This document shows, one piece after another, positions 1 through 9,300 of a DNA stretch of 64,000 nt. The position numbers were made by a program, and so were the translations under genes. Source of the DNA: Roseivirga sp. E12 (lineage in GTDB: Bacteria; Bacteroidota; Bacteroidia; Cytophagales; Cyclobacteriaceae); the NCBI RefSeq assembly GCF_017592825.1, contig NZ_JAGFMD010000004.1, positions 1 to 64,000 on the forward strand, read 5' to 3'. The notes below the pieces were generated by a model that was given only the letters and a program-made list of their open reading frames with translations, did not search any database and was not told the DNA's origin. Positions within the stretch are counted from its first letter, which is position 1, and every line of letters starts with the position of its first letter.

Positions 1-75
1 AATAAGGAGATTCCTTCGGCCTCTCCCCCCTCAATTACGAGGTTCCGGGTCAAGCTCGGAATGACGAGCAGAGAT
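1..75. repeat. REP-like GC-rich intergenic repeat (candidate)
   Basis: This stretch lies beyond the 3' end of the phosphatase gene. It contains an imperfect palindrome at about 43-62 with TTCCG and CGGAA arms around GTCAAG, followed by AATGACGAGC. From memory, similar words recur between genes in many bacterial genomes. Only one copy is visible here, so the repeat status is an inference. Confidence 0.35.
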
Positions 76-83
76 TTATATGC

Positions 84-1706
84 TTATTTAAACGCTTCGA
101 ATATTGGTTGTCCTGTAGCGCCATTAGGAAGCCTAATTTTGAGCAACATGCTAATGGTAGGAGCAATGTCAGTGATGTGCATCTTTCTCACAGATGTACC
201 TTTCTTAATTCCCCAGCCATAAAAGATAATCGGAACGTGTGTATCGTAATTCCAGGCGTTGCCATGACCTGTTCCCTTTGCTCTGCCAGCTTGCCATGCA
301 GGATTAAGAATCATTTTAATGTCGCCCGACTCTTTAGCATGATAGGAGTTTTGCATTAGAGATCTCAGTTGTTCACTGTAGCTGTTTCTGGCCATGTCAG
401 TGGCGGTCAGTGCCAAATGCACACCTTCGAACTTCATAGCTTGTTGCGCAACAAAAAGCTGTATTTCATAGAGGTCTACTCCTTTTTCGGCCACTACATC
501 GTGGTCTAAAAAAGTATCATAGCCCATTGGTCCTTCAAACCATTCAGCGTCACCATACTTTGCATTGACAGCTGACTTGAGCGACTCAGCATAAGCTCCT
601 CTATTGAAATTGTCTACTCTGAATTTATCATTCTTCATACGAAGAGAGTTCTCAGCCACCGCATGATCGGCAGTTAAGAAAACTACATAATTTCCTTTAC
701 CTACTTTGTTGTCTAGTGCATCGAGTAGTCTTTCAATTTCCTTGTCTAATCGAATGTACGTGTCTTGAACCTCCTTAGATTGAGGTCCAAAATTGTGTCC
801 AATGTAATCGGGGCTCGAAAAACTCACTGCTAAAAAGTCAGTGGTAGCATCGGCACCAAGGCCTTCAGCGTCAATTGCCGCTAGTGCTAAATCATTCAGA
901 AGTGTATTGCCGAAAGGTGTGCTTCTTATCAGTCCTAAATCGCCATTAGAAGTCCTAAGTTTAGAAAGATCATATGGAAAAGTTGGCGTGTCCTTGCCTC
1001 TGAAGCCACCTTCATATGGAGAGTTATCTATACCACTTTCATTGTATTGGCTGATAGGTTTAAGCGTATTCCAAGTCCCACCAAGGTACTTATCAGCCAG
1101 TTTTCTATTGTTAAAAGCTTTGACCCAATCCGGAAGGTCAGCCATGTAATAAGAAGAAGTCATAAACTCTCCTGTGCTGGCATCATACCAATAAGAACCA
1201 TCAGAGTAGTGTCCTCCTGGTAGCGCAGAACCTCTGTCCTTGATAGACATAGCAATCACTTTGCCTTTTTGCATTGTCGAGATCTTAAGCTCGTCTGTGA
1301 TCGTAGAACTGTACAAGTTCATCGGAGAGATTTTACCACTTCTTGCAGATCCACCGACAGCCACAACGGCAGTATCTTCTGCACAATAGACGGTTCTATT
1401 CAATAACCTACTGTACCAAGTGTTGTCAACAATACCATGAACGGAGGGAGTAGCACCTGTGTAAACAGAAGCATGACCAGGACCAGTACTTGTTGAAGAA
1501 TAGTTGAAATGCCCATTTTTGGCAGCAAAACCATCATTCATTAAGCGTTTTAGTCCACCTTCTCCAAAGTGATTTTCAAAGCGCCAGATATATTCTTGTT
1601 TCATCTGATCGACCATAATCCCAACAACGAGTTTGGGGCTTTCGGTTTGGGCTTTTAAGCCAATGGTCAAGATAAAAAGTGATAGAATGAAGATGGTCTT
1701 TTTCAT
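84..1706 (-). CDS. PafA-like alkaline phosphatase (540 aa)
   Basis: Periplasmic phosphomonoesterase of the alkaline phosphatase superfamily. Residues 1-20 form a signal peptide ending in KAQ. Asp33 (VDQM) is the first metal ligand and the Thr in STSTGPGHAS (about 72-74) is the expected nucleophile. SIKDRGS (154-160) carries Lys156 and Arg158, matching the Lys/Arg pair that marks PafA monoesterases. Metal ligands follow as SSPDYIGH (Asp300, His304), ADH (Asp347, His348) and His490. The length is normal for PafA. The gene starts 7 nt after the WG-repeat gene, so the two are probably cotranscribed. Release of phosphate from organic esters is a family-based inference. Confidence 0.85.
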   Translation of the reverse strand: MKKTIFILSLFILTIGLKAQTESPKLVVGIMVDQMKQEYIWRFENHFGEGGLKRLMNDGFAAKNGHFNYSSTSTGPGHASVYTGATPSVHGIVDNTWYSRLLNRTVYCAEDTAVVAVGGSARSGKISPMNLYSSTITDELKISTMQKGKVIAMSIKDRGSALPGGHYSDGSYWYDASTGEFMTSSYYMADLPDWVKAFNNRKLADKYLGGTWNTLKPISQYNESGIDNSPYEGGFRGKDTPTFPYDLSKLRTSNGDLGLIRSTPFGNTLLNDLALAAIDAEGLGADATTDFLAVSFSSPDYIGHNFGPQSKEVQDTYIRLDKEIERLLDALDNKVGKGNYVVFLTADHAVAENSLRMKNDKFRVDNFNRGAYAESLKSAVNAKYGDAEWFEGPMGYDTFLDHDVVAEKGVDLYEIQLFVAQQAMKFEGVHLALTATDMARNSYSEQLRSLMQNSYHAKESGDIKMILNPAWQAGRAKGTGHGNAWNYDTHVPIIFYGWGIKKGTSVRKMHITDIAPTISMLLKIRLPNGATGQPIFEAFK

Positions 1707-1713
1707 AATATGA

Positions 1714-4365
1714 TCATTTTGAAGGGCAAGCTATTCTAAAATACGCTTCTCTCGGAAAGCTCTGTGTAAAAATTTTGTTAGCCGTTTTGTCAAAATAGAT
1801 AACAATATAGATATCTGCCTCAGGCACAAGTTTCATCGCAAAGTAAATGGGTTCGTCACTACTACCCAACACTTTGATTTCGGTATAGGTCGGTTCTATG
1901 AGTTCTCCTTTGGTAAGGCTGTAAATTCCTTCCCCATCTTCTGTGTTAATCAAGAGTGTTTTGTCCAAATCGTCTTCTAGGATATACTCATAGGTAAGGA
2001 TGCCTTCATACAAGGCCTCATCGCTGGCAATGTCATACATCAACCATTCATTTTCAATTCGGGTCAGCGCAAGCGTGTCATTATAATACACCACCTCGTC
2101 AAACTCAAAACTCGTTAAAGACTCAGCTTTAGCGTTGATGAAACCTTTGTACTTTCCGTCAGAGGCTATCAGAACGGTATCACCATAAGGCTCAATTAAT
2201 TTATCGAAAGTAGGGGGGATGTTTATGTTCTTTTCAGGGTTGATTACGCCCACCTTTCCCTTATCTAAAATGCTTACATAACCGTCTTTATTCGACCCGA
2301 TGCCATCATAAATAAAGTTGAGTAAGAAGTGACCTGTGCTATCGGCAAGGGCAGCATTGCGTTTTTGTAGCCTAATCATATTAGGGCTTAACGCAGTCAC
2401 ATCATTGTAGGTAGAGGCCAGAATTTCTCGTCCATAGGTATTGTAAATCTTCCTAAACTTTTTCTCATTGGTTAGCATAAAGTAGTCACTCAATGCTTTC
2501 TCTCCTGTCGTAATATACTGTTGTGGAATTAGCAGTTGCGGCTCCCAATCATCTCTCATAAGGAGTTCTTTCCCCGTTTTAAACTGTGCCCAGGTAGAGT
2601 CGCCTCTGAACTTCATCACCATGTTTTCTCCCCAAAATGACAGAGAGTCATAGCCAAAGCTTGGCCTAGCGTTTCCGACTTGGTCAAGGAGTGTCCAAGT
2701 ACTGTCTTGCTCTAATGCGAGCCATCGATCGTTTTCTAAGATACGATCGTAGTTTTTTCCACGCAGCAGATCATTATATCGATCGTGCACAAGCTGAATT
2801 TTACCTTGAGTTTCGAGTTTCCAGCCATAAGCTCGTTCATAAATCTCATAAGCTCCAAAAGGAATGATTGTTTCGAAGTTTTGATTTAGAATGGATTCTT
2901 TGTCATCCCTGATCGCCCAAATTCTACCATTTGGTAGTTCTTCCAATTCATCGTATTGGGGGATAAATGCCGGAGGCTTTGCACCAAGTAATACGGGTAG
3001 TAAAGATGTTCCATCAATAAGCTGAATACCGTTTTCTTTTTCGAGCCAAAGCTTAGTTTTAAAAGTATCAATGGCTGTAAATTCATTGGGCAGATAGGGC
3101 AGTCCATGGATACTTTCAAGTCCGAAAAGCCCATTTTCTTTAGTTCTAATCAAGCTGTTGGTCAGAACCTTAATTTCTTCCTTCGGACTATCGATAATCA
3201 CCTGACCGGATTTATGAATCAGTCGATCTCCCTCAACATTGCGAATAACGAGAAGTCCATGACCACCATCGATTACTTCCTCAAATATGCCTTCATAGAT
3301 GGCATGACCATTTCTGCCAATGACTTGTTTTTTGTTGCCTGTTGTTCCATAAAGAATGTCATTGAACGAAGGGTTACAGAGGCAGTCTTCAGTCAAGGTT
3401 TCAAAGCTAGTTTGAAGTCGATTCTCCCCTGATTTGCTCACATAGTTTACCTTACCATTCTCCAGTTTTGGCATCCAAAACTCGCCTTCAAGTGATTGGG
3501 CATTTCGAAGTGAGTCCATACTTAGTGCAAAGTCAAAATCTTCAAAAAAGTCACCATCTGGGTATTTAGTTTTGTAAATATGGTAGGCACGATCGGCAAG
3601 GATGGAATTGAAATCAGTGCTGGCGTAGTCAATCAAGAACTTTCTAAAGGAGTCTAGTGTGTTTTCTGCTGTGGCATATTGAAAAATCTCCGCCACTACG
3701 TTTTTTCGATAAGGGGTATTCGGAAATTCTTCTAAAAAAGAAGTCAGGCTTTGATAACTGCCATCAGCCGTTCGTTCTTCATAGATGAGTCTTTTGTAAC
3801 GTTTTTCTGCTTCTGCAAAATCTTCCGAGACGGGATACTCACCCATGTATTGTTGATAGCCTTGCCAAGTGTTAATGGCTTCTGATTTTTGGAAGGCAAT
3901 GTGATTCCTTAATCGAATGGCTTCCTCTATCTGATTCGCATCATTATGGCTTTGCATAAACCAATTATAGGCTTCAATGGTGTGAATAGCCTTGATGTCG
4001 ATAAACTTGAGACTATCGACCTTGTCTTTTAGGCGCTCTAGTGAAACGGAGTCTACGGATAGTTCTTGGAGGTCTTCAATGTCCTTTGGTTCCGTAACGA
4101 ACTGCAACTGATCAAAGGCCTGATTTGTATAAAGGTAGGCTGTGTCGACATCATACCTGTCGAAAGCCGTGTCGGTGAACAGCCTGGCATACAAATAGTA
4201 GGCGGCCGGATTAAGGGTGTCTTTTGCTATAGATCGGTCCAAAGCCTCAACGGTTTTTACCAGATCACCACGTTGATAGAATCTAAAGGCGCGCTTTGGA
4301 ATTTCAATGTTCCAAAAGGCGAGCAGGGTTATTAAACCGGATATGAAATATATCTTCCTTATCAA
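1714..4365 (-). CDS. WG-repeat protein with TPR-like N-terminus (883 aa)
   Basis: Large envelope protein of unknown function. The start is TTG, because no ATG occurs in frame upstream and the next Met is far inside. Residues about 4-18 form a membrane anchor or signal sequence. Residues about 25-280 look like TPR-type helical repeats (FYQRGDLVKTVEALDRS and similar). From about 300 to 870 there are degenerate WG-type beta repeats, for example DKGKVGVINPEK, DGKYKGFINAKA and ENGLFGLESI, which usually build a propeller-like surface for binding. A TAnnTTTG match lies about 20 nt upstream. It is first in a two-gene unit with the PafA-like phosphatase. Confidence 0.7.
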   Translation of the reverse strand: MIRKIYFISGLITLLAFWNIEIPKRAFRFYQRGDLVKTVEALDRSIAKDTLNPAAYYLYARLFTDTAFDRYDVDTAYLYTNQAFDQLQFVTEPKDIEDLQELSVDSVSLERLKDKVDSLKFIDIKAIHTIEAYNWFMQSHNDANQIEEAIRLRNHIAFQKSEAINTWQGYQQYMGEYPVSEDFAEAEKRYKRLIYEERTADGSYQSLTSFLEEFPNTPYRKNVVAEIFQYATAENTLDSFRKFLIDYASTDFNSILADRAYHIYKTKYPDGDFFEDFDFALSMDSLRNAQSLEGEFWMPKLENGKVNYVSKSGENRLQTSFETLTEDCLCNPSFNDILYGTTGNKKQVIGRNGHAIYEGIFEEVIDGGHGLLVIRNVEGDRLIHKSGQVIIDSPKEEIKVLTNSLIRTKENGLFGLESIHGLPYLPNEFTAIDTFKTKLWLEKENGIQLIDGTSLLPVLLGAKPPAFIPQYDELEELPNGRIWAIRDDKESILNQNFETIIPFGAYEIYERAYGWKLETQGKIQLVHDRYNDLLRGKNYDRILENDRWLALEQDSTWTLLDQVGNARPSFGYDSLSFWGENMVMKFRGDSTWAQFKTGKELLMRDDWEPQLLIPQQYITTGEKALSDYFMLTNEKKFRKIYNTYGREILASTYNDVTALSPNMIRLQKRNAALADSTGHFLLNFIYDGIGSNKDGYVSILDKGKVGVINPEKNINIPPTFDKLIEPYGDTVLIASDGKYKGFINAKAESLTSFEFDEVVYYNDTLALTRIENEWLMYDIASDEALYEGILTYEYILEDDLDKTLLINTEDGEGIYSLTKGELIEPTYTEIKVLGSSDEPIYFAMKLVPEADIYIVIYFDKTANKIFTQSFPREAYFRIACPSK

Positions 4366-4387
4366 ATGACAGACTGTTTCTGAAGGC

Positions 4388-4395
4388 CAAAAATA
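4388..4395 (-). promoter_or_regulatory. -7 promoter element TATTTTTG for the WG-repeat gene
   Basis: On the minus strand this is a perfect TAnnTTTG match. It predicts a transcription start near 4382 and a leader of about 17 nt before the TTG start. No well-spaced -33 TTG was found. Confidence 0.4.
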
Positions 4396-4437
4396 ATAAA
4401 CGCTTGACCAAAACCTGTGTTGTGAAACAATAAGCTT

Positions 4438-4507
4438 AAAACGTTTCTTATATGTGCATATGCGTTCATCACCTTAAACACTTCGTTCACTGAATAAGAA
4501 AACGTTT
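4438..4507. promoter_or_regulatory. twin AAAACGTTT palindromic sites in a divergent promoter region
   Basis: The word AAAACGTTT occurs at 4438-4446 and again at 4499-4507, both with the palindromic core AAACGTTT and 61 bp apart, about six helical turns. The pair lies between the divergent WG-repeat and TonB-receptor genes. The geometry suggests a dimeric repressor or activator, but no regulator is identified. Confidence 0.3.
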
Positions 4508-4585
4508 GCATAAAAGACATGACTCAAATTCGTACAAAAAAGACTTATATTATTGCATTGCACGTTTAAACCTGATTACCACCTA

Positions 4586-7039
4586 ATGGATCCATTCTTA
4601 CAACGAACGCTGAGGAGTGTCTTGATGCTCTTTCTGCTGCTCATTTCTGTGAGCCTCTGGGCTCAGAATAAAGAGCGGGTGGTTGTGGGTGATCCTTCCA
4701 AGACCTCCACAGGAAGAGTCAGAATACAGGGCCAGGTGACTGGCAAAGAAGATGGCAAAGGACTTTTTGGCGCTACCGTAGCCATAAGAGGAACCAATAT
4801 TGGAGCCGTCTGTGATGAGAAAGGAAATTATGAATTTACCATTGCTACTGGTGAGTTTGAACTAGTAGTGCAGTACGTGGGCAAAGTGAATAAGGTCTAC
4901 GACCTACGGGTGATTGGGAATGGAGTTTTGAATGTCGCTTTGGAAGACCAGGTGGTAACCTTAGATCAGATATTAATCGAAGCAGAAGGAGAGGACAAAA
5001 ACATCCAAAGAATTAGTGCTGGCGTAAACCGATTGAATATTAAAGAAATTGAAAGCCTTCCTGCATTTATGGGAGAGGTAGATATTGTCAAGAGCCTTCA
5101 ATCATTGCCAGGTGTATCTACCGTAGGTGAAGGAGCTAGCGGTTTCAATGTAAGAGGAGGTCGTACCGATCAGAACCTGATTTTACAGGATGGCGCCATC
5201 TTATTCAATGCCTCTCACGTTTTGGGTTTCTTTTCAACTTTTAATCCTGATGCCACTGAAGCTTTTACGCTTTTCAAGGGAAATATGCCTGCTCAATATG
5301 GAGGTCGTATTTCTTCTGTATTGGACGTGCGGATGAAGGAAGGCAATAGCGAGAAAGTGAAAGTAAGAGGAGGACTTGGCCTTGTAGCTAGCCGATTGGT
5401 TGTAGATGGTCCTATAAATGGAGGTAAAACAAGATTCCTTGTGGCAGGGCGATCGTCATACTCAGATTGGGTTTTAGGCCGTGCAAGAAATATTGATGTG
5501 CAGAACAGTGCTGCACGATTTCACGATGTCAATCTGAAATTAAGCCATCGGTTTGGGACAAAGAACAAAGTGAATTTGAGTTATTACCGCAGTGGTGATT
5601 TCTTCAGGTTCGCACAAGATTTCGGTTTTGAGTGGGATACTGACATTCTCAATTTCAGTTGGAACTCTAGTATTACGGATAACCTCATTTCTACTACACG
5701 TTTTGTTTCTGGAGTTTATAAGAGTAAGCTTTTTGACCCTTCGGGAATCGATGCCGCAGAGATAGACAACGGCATGAAGTACTATCAGGCACAACAAAAC
5801 TTTTTTTATACCCCAAGTGATAGGCACAACATCACATTCGGTGCTGATTTAGTGAGATATGATGGCCGACCAGAGATCGCTACACCCATAGGTCCAGATT
5901 CTGGAATTTTAGCTGAACGGGTGGAGAAAGAACAAGGAAATGAAATAGGTTTTTTTGTCAATGATGATATCACCATTACCAAGGATTTAGCCATTTCACT
6001 GGGTTTACGCTACTCTACTTTTCAAAATAGAGGACCGTACGATGTCTTTCAGTACGCAGATGGTACACAGCGCTTGGTAGAAAATATTGTCGATACAGTC
6101 TCTTACCAAAAAGGAGATGTAATTGCGAACTACTCAGGGTTTGAGCCACGGATTGGACTTCGATATACCATTGATGACCGAACTTCCTTGAAGTTGAGTT
6201 TAAACCGAACGCGTCAATACATTCATACGCTTTCTAACAGCACCGCGGCCACACCAACGGATATCCTGCAACTGAGTAATACCTATTTGAAGCCACTTAT
6301 TTCGAATAATGCGTCAATCGGTTATTTCAAAAACTTTAGTGATAACAAATGGGAAACCTCACTCGAAGTTTACCTAAGAGATATTGACAATTTGTTAGAC
6401 TATAAGGACTTCGTGGACTTACTGTTGAACAATCATTTAGAAACAGATCTCATTGCTGGTAAGGGGCGTGCTTATGGTATGGAGCTGTACATTAAGAAGA
6501 ACAAGGGGCCCATGACAGGCTGGCTTTCTTATACGCTATCGAGAACGGAAGTACAGATTGAAGGTGAAAACCCGGATGAAGTAATCAACAATGGTGAGTG
6601 GTATCCTGCCAACTTCGACCGGACGCATAACTTCTCATGGGTGTCTACTGTACAATTAAGAGGAACCAGCTCATTTAACTGGAATGTTGTTTACAGCACA
6701 GGCCGACCGATCAACGGTATCGTCACTAACTATAGAATCGGGAGTACGGTGGTTCCTCATTTCTCCGAACGCAACGAGTTTCGTATTCCGGACTATTTCA
6801 GAATAGACCTGAGTTTTACATTCGGCAGAGACATCTTAAAGAAAGAATTAAGAGATAAGCTCGAGGGCAGAAACTACCTGGGTACTTTGACGATCGGTAT
6901 CTATAATATTCTTTCCAGAAAGAACGCGTTTTCAGTGTTTTTCAAAAGACCTGAAGATTTGGGTTTAATCCCAAGACCTCACAGGCTGACCGTATTAGGA
7001 GCTGCATTTCCGAACATCACCTACAACTTTAGATTCTGA
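4586..7039 (+). CDS. TonB-dependent outer membrane receptor with carboxypeptidase-like N-terminal domain
   Basis: About 817 aa from ATG 4586. A TTG 33 nt upstream would place extra residues before an otherwise ideal signal sequence (LMLFLLLISVSLWAQ), so it was rejected. After the signal comes a carboxypeptidase-regulatory-like beta-sandwich (GQVTGKEDGKGLFGATVAIRG, continuing about 80 residues). Then follows a plug domain with SLQSLPGVSTVGEGASGFNVRGG and QDGAILFNASHVLGFFSTFNPD, and a 22-strand-type barrel ending in aromatic YNFRF. It overlaps the downstream DUF4249 gene (TGATG). The substrate is unknown; pairing with DUF4249 lipoproteins suggests a receptor and surface-lipoprotein uptake unit. 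Confidence 0.9.
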   Translation: MDPFLQRTLRSVLMLFLLLISVSLWAQNKERVVVGDPSKTSTGRVRIQGQVTGKEDGKGLFGATVAIRGTNIGAVCDEKGNYEFTIATGEFELVVQYVGKVNKVYDLRVIGNGVLNVALEDQVVTLDQILIEAEGEDKNIQRISAGVNRLNIKEIESLPAFMGEVDIVKSLQSLPGVSTVGEGASGFNVRGGRTDQNLILQDGAILFNASHVLGFFSTFNPDATEAFTLFKGNMPAQYGGRISSVLDVRMKEGNSEKVKVRGGLGLVASRLVVDGPINGGKTRFLVAGRSSYSDWVLGRARNIDVQNSAARFHDVNLKLSHRFGTKNKVNLSYYRSGDFFRFAQDFGFEWDTDILNFSWNSSITDNLISTTRFVSGVYKSKLFDPSGIDAAEIDNGMKYYQAQQNFFYTPSDRHNITFGADLVRYDGRPEIATPIGPDSGILAERVEKEQGNEIGFFVNDDITITKDLAISLGLRYSTFQNRGPYDVFQYADGTQRLVENIVDTVSYQKGDVIANYSGFEPRIGLRYTIDDRTSLKLSLNRTRQYIHTLSNSTAATPTDILQLSNTYLKPLISNNASIGYFKNFSDNKWETSLEVYLRDIDNLLDYKDFVDLLLNNHLETDLIAGKGRAYGMELYIKKNKGPMTGWLSYTLSRTEVQIEGENPDEVINNGEWYPANFDRTHNFSWVSTVQLRGTSSFNWNVVYSTGRPINGIVTNYRIGSTVVPHFSERNEFRIPDYFRIDLSFTFGRDILKKELRDKLEGRNYLGTLTIGIYNILSRKNAFSVFFKRPEDLGLIPRPHRLTVLGAAFPNITYNFRF

Positions 7040-8160
7040 TGAAGATGCGTAAAACACATGTTCTGTATTTACTGAGTTTGGTGCTCATCTCAATGCTCTT
7101 CACCCAATGTGCTGAAGTAATAGAATTAAATAATCAAACGAGTGGTGGGCAGTTAGTGATTGCTGGCCGAATCACAAATGGTACCATGGGCAATGTGGTT
7201 AATATTTCAAGGGCATTGCCAGAAGAGCAAGCCCCTGAGCTAATCAGTGGAGCATTGGTAAAAGTTATTGATCAAGATGGTTTAGAGGAGGCGTATGTCG
7301 AAACAGCACCCGGACAATACGAACTATGTAGGGATGTAGTGCAAGGTCAAGTTGGAGGAGTATACCAGCTGGAAGTCCAAGTGGATGGAAAAACCTATAC
7401 ATCATCATTGCAAGAGATGATGCCTATTTTGGCCGAAGATGAGTTACGGTTTGAGTTGGATATTCAGGACAATACTACCGGTTCGGGCACAGCGACAAGT
7501 ACTGATGTTGTCAGAATTTTTGCCAATAGTACTCTGAACAGCCTGCCTGAAGAATTTTACATCCGCTGGACCATGGAAGAATCTTATACCATCACAGGTA
7601 TGAATTTACCCTTGCGTACTTTTCCTAGATACTCTCCACAGGTATGTTACATCATTAATGAGTTAAGCGCTCAGGAGATTTTTTTGGTAGATGGAACAGA
7701 GATAAGGAATGTAAATCTGAATAATCGAGAAGTCGCAGTAAGACCAGTTGATCGTAGCTTCAGTACCAAGCACTATTTTAATATCATACAACTGGGTTTG
7801 AACAGGGAGTCACATGAGTACTGGAGTAAGCTTCAATCACTTACTGTACGACAAGGTTCAATTTTCGATACCCCTCCTGCCGCTGTACCGGGTAACTTCC
7901 AAAGTTCAGACCCATCTGAACAAGTATTCGGTTTCTTTGAAGCCTCAAGTGCTGATACCACTAGGTTATTGATGACTAATAATGACATTCCACTTTTCTT
8001 TTTGGACCCTTGTCAGGTTGATCAGGAGACTTTTCTCAGAATCATCAGGGTGCCATTTGAATGTATCAGTTGTTTGATTGAGAGAGAAATTGTAGAAGCC
8101 GAATGTATCTATTGTTCTCTATTGCCTAATAGTACATTGGCGAGACCAAGCTATTTCTAA
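7039..8160 (+). CDS. DUF4249 lipoprotein, copy 1 (373 aa)
   Basis: Predicted outer membrane lipoprotein with lipobox LFTQC near residue 24. The DUF4249 pattern is visible: EVIELNNQTSGGQLVIAGRI at the N-terminus, LMTNNDIPLFFLDPC in the third quarter, and a C-terminal C-x2-C ... C-x2-C region ending RPSYF. The start overlaps the receptor stop codon; a second ATG lies 6 nt further in. These proteins typically accompany TonB-dependent receptors in Bacteroidota and probably act as an accessory lid or ligand binder, though no function has been proven. It is a tandem paralogue of the next gene. Confidence 0.8.
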   Translation: MKMRKTHVLYLLSLVLISMLFTQCAEVIELNNQTSGGQLVIAGRITNGTMGNVVNISRALPEEQAPELISGALVKVIDQDGLEEAYVETAPGQYELCRDVVQGQVGGVYQLEVQVDGKTYTSSLQEMMPILAEDELRFELDIQDNTTGSGTATSTDVVRIFANSTLNSLPEEFYIRWTMEESYTITGMNLPLRTFPRYSPQVCYIINELSAQEIFLVDGTEIRNVNLNNREVAVRPVDRSFSTKHYFNIIQLGLNRESHEYWSKLQSLTVRQGSIFDTPPAAVPGNFQSSDPSEQVFGFFEASSADTTRLLMTNNDIPLFFLDPCQVDQETFLRIIRVPFECISCLIEREIVEAECIYCSLLPNSTLARPSYF

Positions 8161-8169
8161 ATTTATGTA

Positions 8170-9300
8170 ATGCACGCTTCCATCTATCATAGAGCACTCA
8201 AAAAGGCAGTCGGTGTTGTGCTTATAATAGGTACAGTCTTAGGATGTTCTGAGGTCATAGAGCTGAAGGATGAAACAGTAGGTGGGCAGGTAATTATCTA
8301 TGGTCGCATAAGCAACAGCACCCAAGCCAACGAAGTAGTTATTTCTAGAGCTGGTCGAGCGAGCACAGCCCCAACGCCAATTGAAGGAGCAAGTGTAAAA
8401 ATCATAGATGATAATGGTCTGGAAGAGGTTTTGGTGGAAGGTGAACCAGGTCATTACACCCTGGAACGTAGGATTATTTCTGGAGAGCCCGGAAAGTCCT
8501 ACCGTTTGGAGGCTAACATCAATGGGGCTATCTATTCCACAGACTTTCAAGAACTCATGCCAGTGATCTCTCAGGATGAAATGCGATATGAAATTGGAGT
8601 TGAGAAAGATATTACTTCTTCAGGTGCAGCAGTGGAAGAGGATGTGGTCCGCTTATTTGTAAATTCTGACTTGCCTGACGATTTGCCTGATAGATTCTTT
8701 GTGAGGTGGGAGATGGAGGAGGTGTACTCCGTGTTAACAGGAAATTTTCCGGCTTTTTGGTTTCCCATTGCCCCAGATCAAGGCCAATGCTTTGTAACGC
8801 ATAAGTTGGGTGCAGAAGAGATATTTCTGCTAGACGGTAGAAACATTAGACGAAGCGACTTAAGAAACCGAGAACTCATTACCCGAAGAATCGATAGATC
8901 ATTCCAAAACAAGCATTACTTTAATCTCATTCAATCACGGGTAAGTGAAGAGAACTTCGATTATTGGGAAAATGTAAGGACTTTGACCATTACGAATGGG
9001 TCTATATTTGATCCAATTGTGGGGCCACTTACAGGGAATATTAAAAGTGAAGATCCTGGTGAAGAAGTCTTTGGTTTCTTTGAGGTGGTCGGTATTGATA
9101 CCACAAGACTGTTGATGACTAACAACGACATTCCGGTCTTTTTTCATGATCCATGTAATTTTCAAGGTGATAATATTGTTCCTCTACTGACAGTGCCTTT
9201 TGGTTGTTTTCAGTGTCTTATAGATCAAAAATTGATTGACCCGGCCTGTGCATTTTGTTCTGAAGTACCCAATAATGGACCCAGACCTAGTTATTTTTAA
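8170..9300 (+). CDS. DUF4249 lipoprotein, copy 2 (376 aa)
   Basis: Paralogue of the preceding gene, 9 nt downstream. Lipobox VLGC is near residue 26, followed by SEVIELKDETVGGQVIIYGRI. LMTNNDIPVFFHDPC and the four C-terminal Cys (PFGCFQCLIDQK, then PACAFC) are shared with copy 1, and both end in RPSYF. The middle has diverged strongly, so the duplication is not recent. It is probably a second accessory lipoprotein for the same receptor, perhaps with another ligand range. The stop codon is directly followed by the ATG of the HTH gene. Confidence 0.8.
   Translation: MHASIYHRALKKAVGVVLIIGTVLGCSEVIELKDETVGGQVIIYGRISNSTQANEVVISRAGRASTAPTPIEGASVKIIDDNGLEEVLVEGEPGHYTLERRIISGEPGKSYRLEANINGAIYSTDFQELMPVISQDEMRYEIGVEKDITSSGAAVEEDVVRLFVNSDLPDDLPDRFFVRWEMEEVYSVLTGNFPAFWFPIAPDQGQCFVTHKLGAEEIFLLDGRNIRRSDLRNRELITRRIDRSFQNKHYFNLIQSRVSEENFDYWENVRTLTITNGSIFDPIVGPLTGNIKSEDPGEEVFGFFEVVGIDTTRLLMTNNDIPVFFHDPCNFQGDNIVPLLTVPFGCFQCLIDQKLIDPACAFCSEVPNNGPRPSYF

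Noticed and set aside
4553-4585. TTG-initiated N-terminal extension of the TonB receptor
   Set aside because: It adds eleven residues before an ideal signal peptide starting at ATG 4586 and overlaps a promoter-like sequence.
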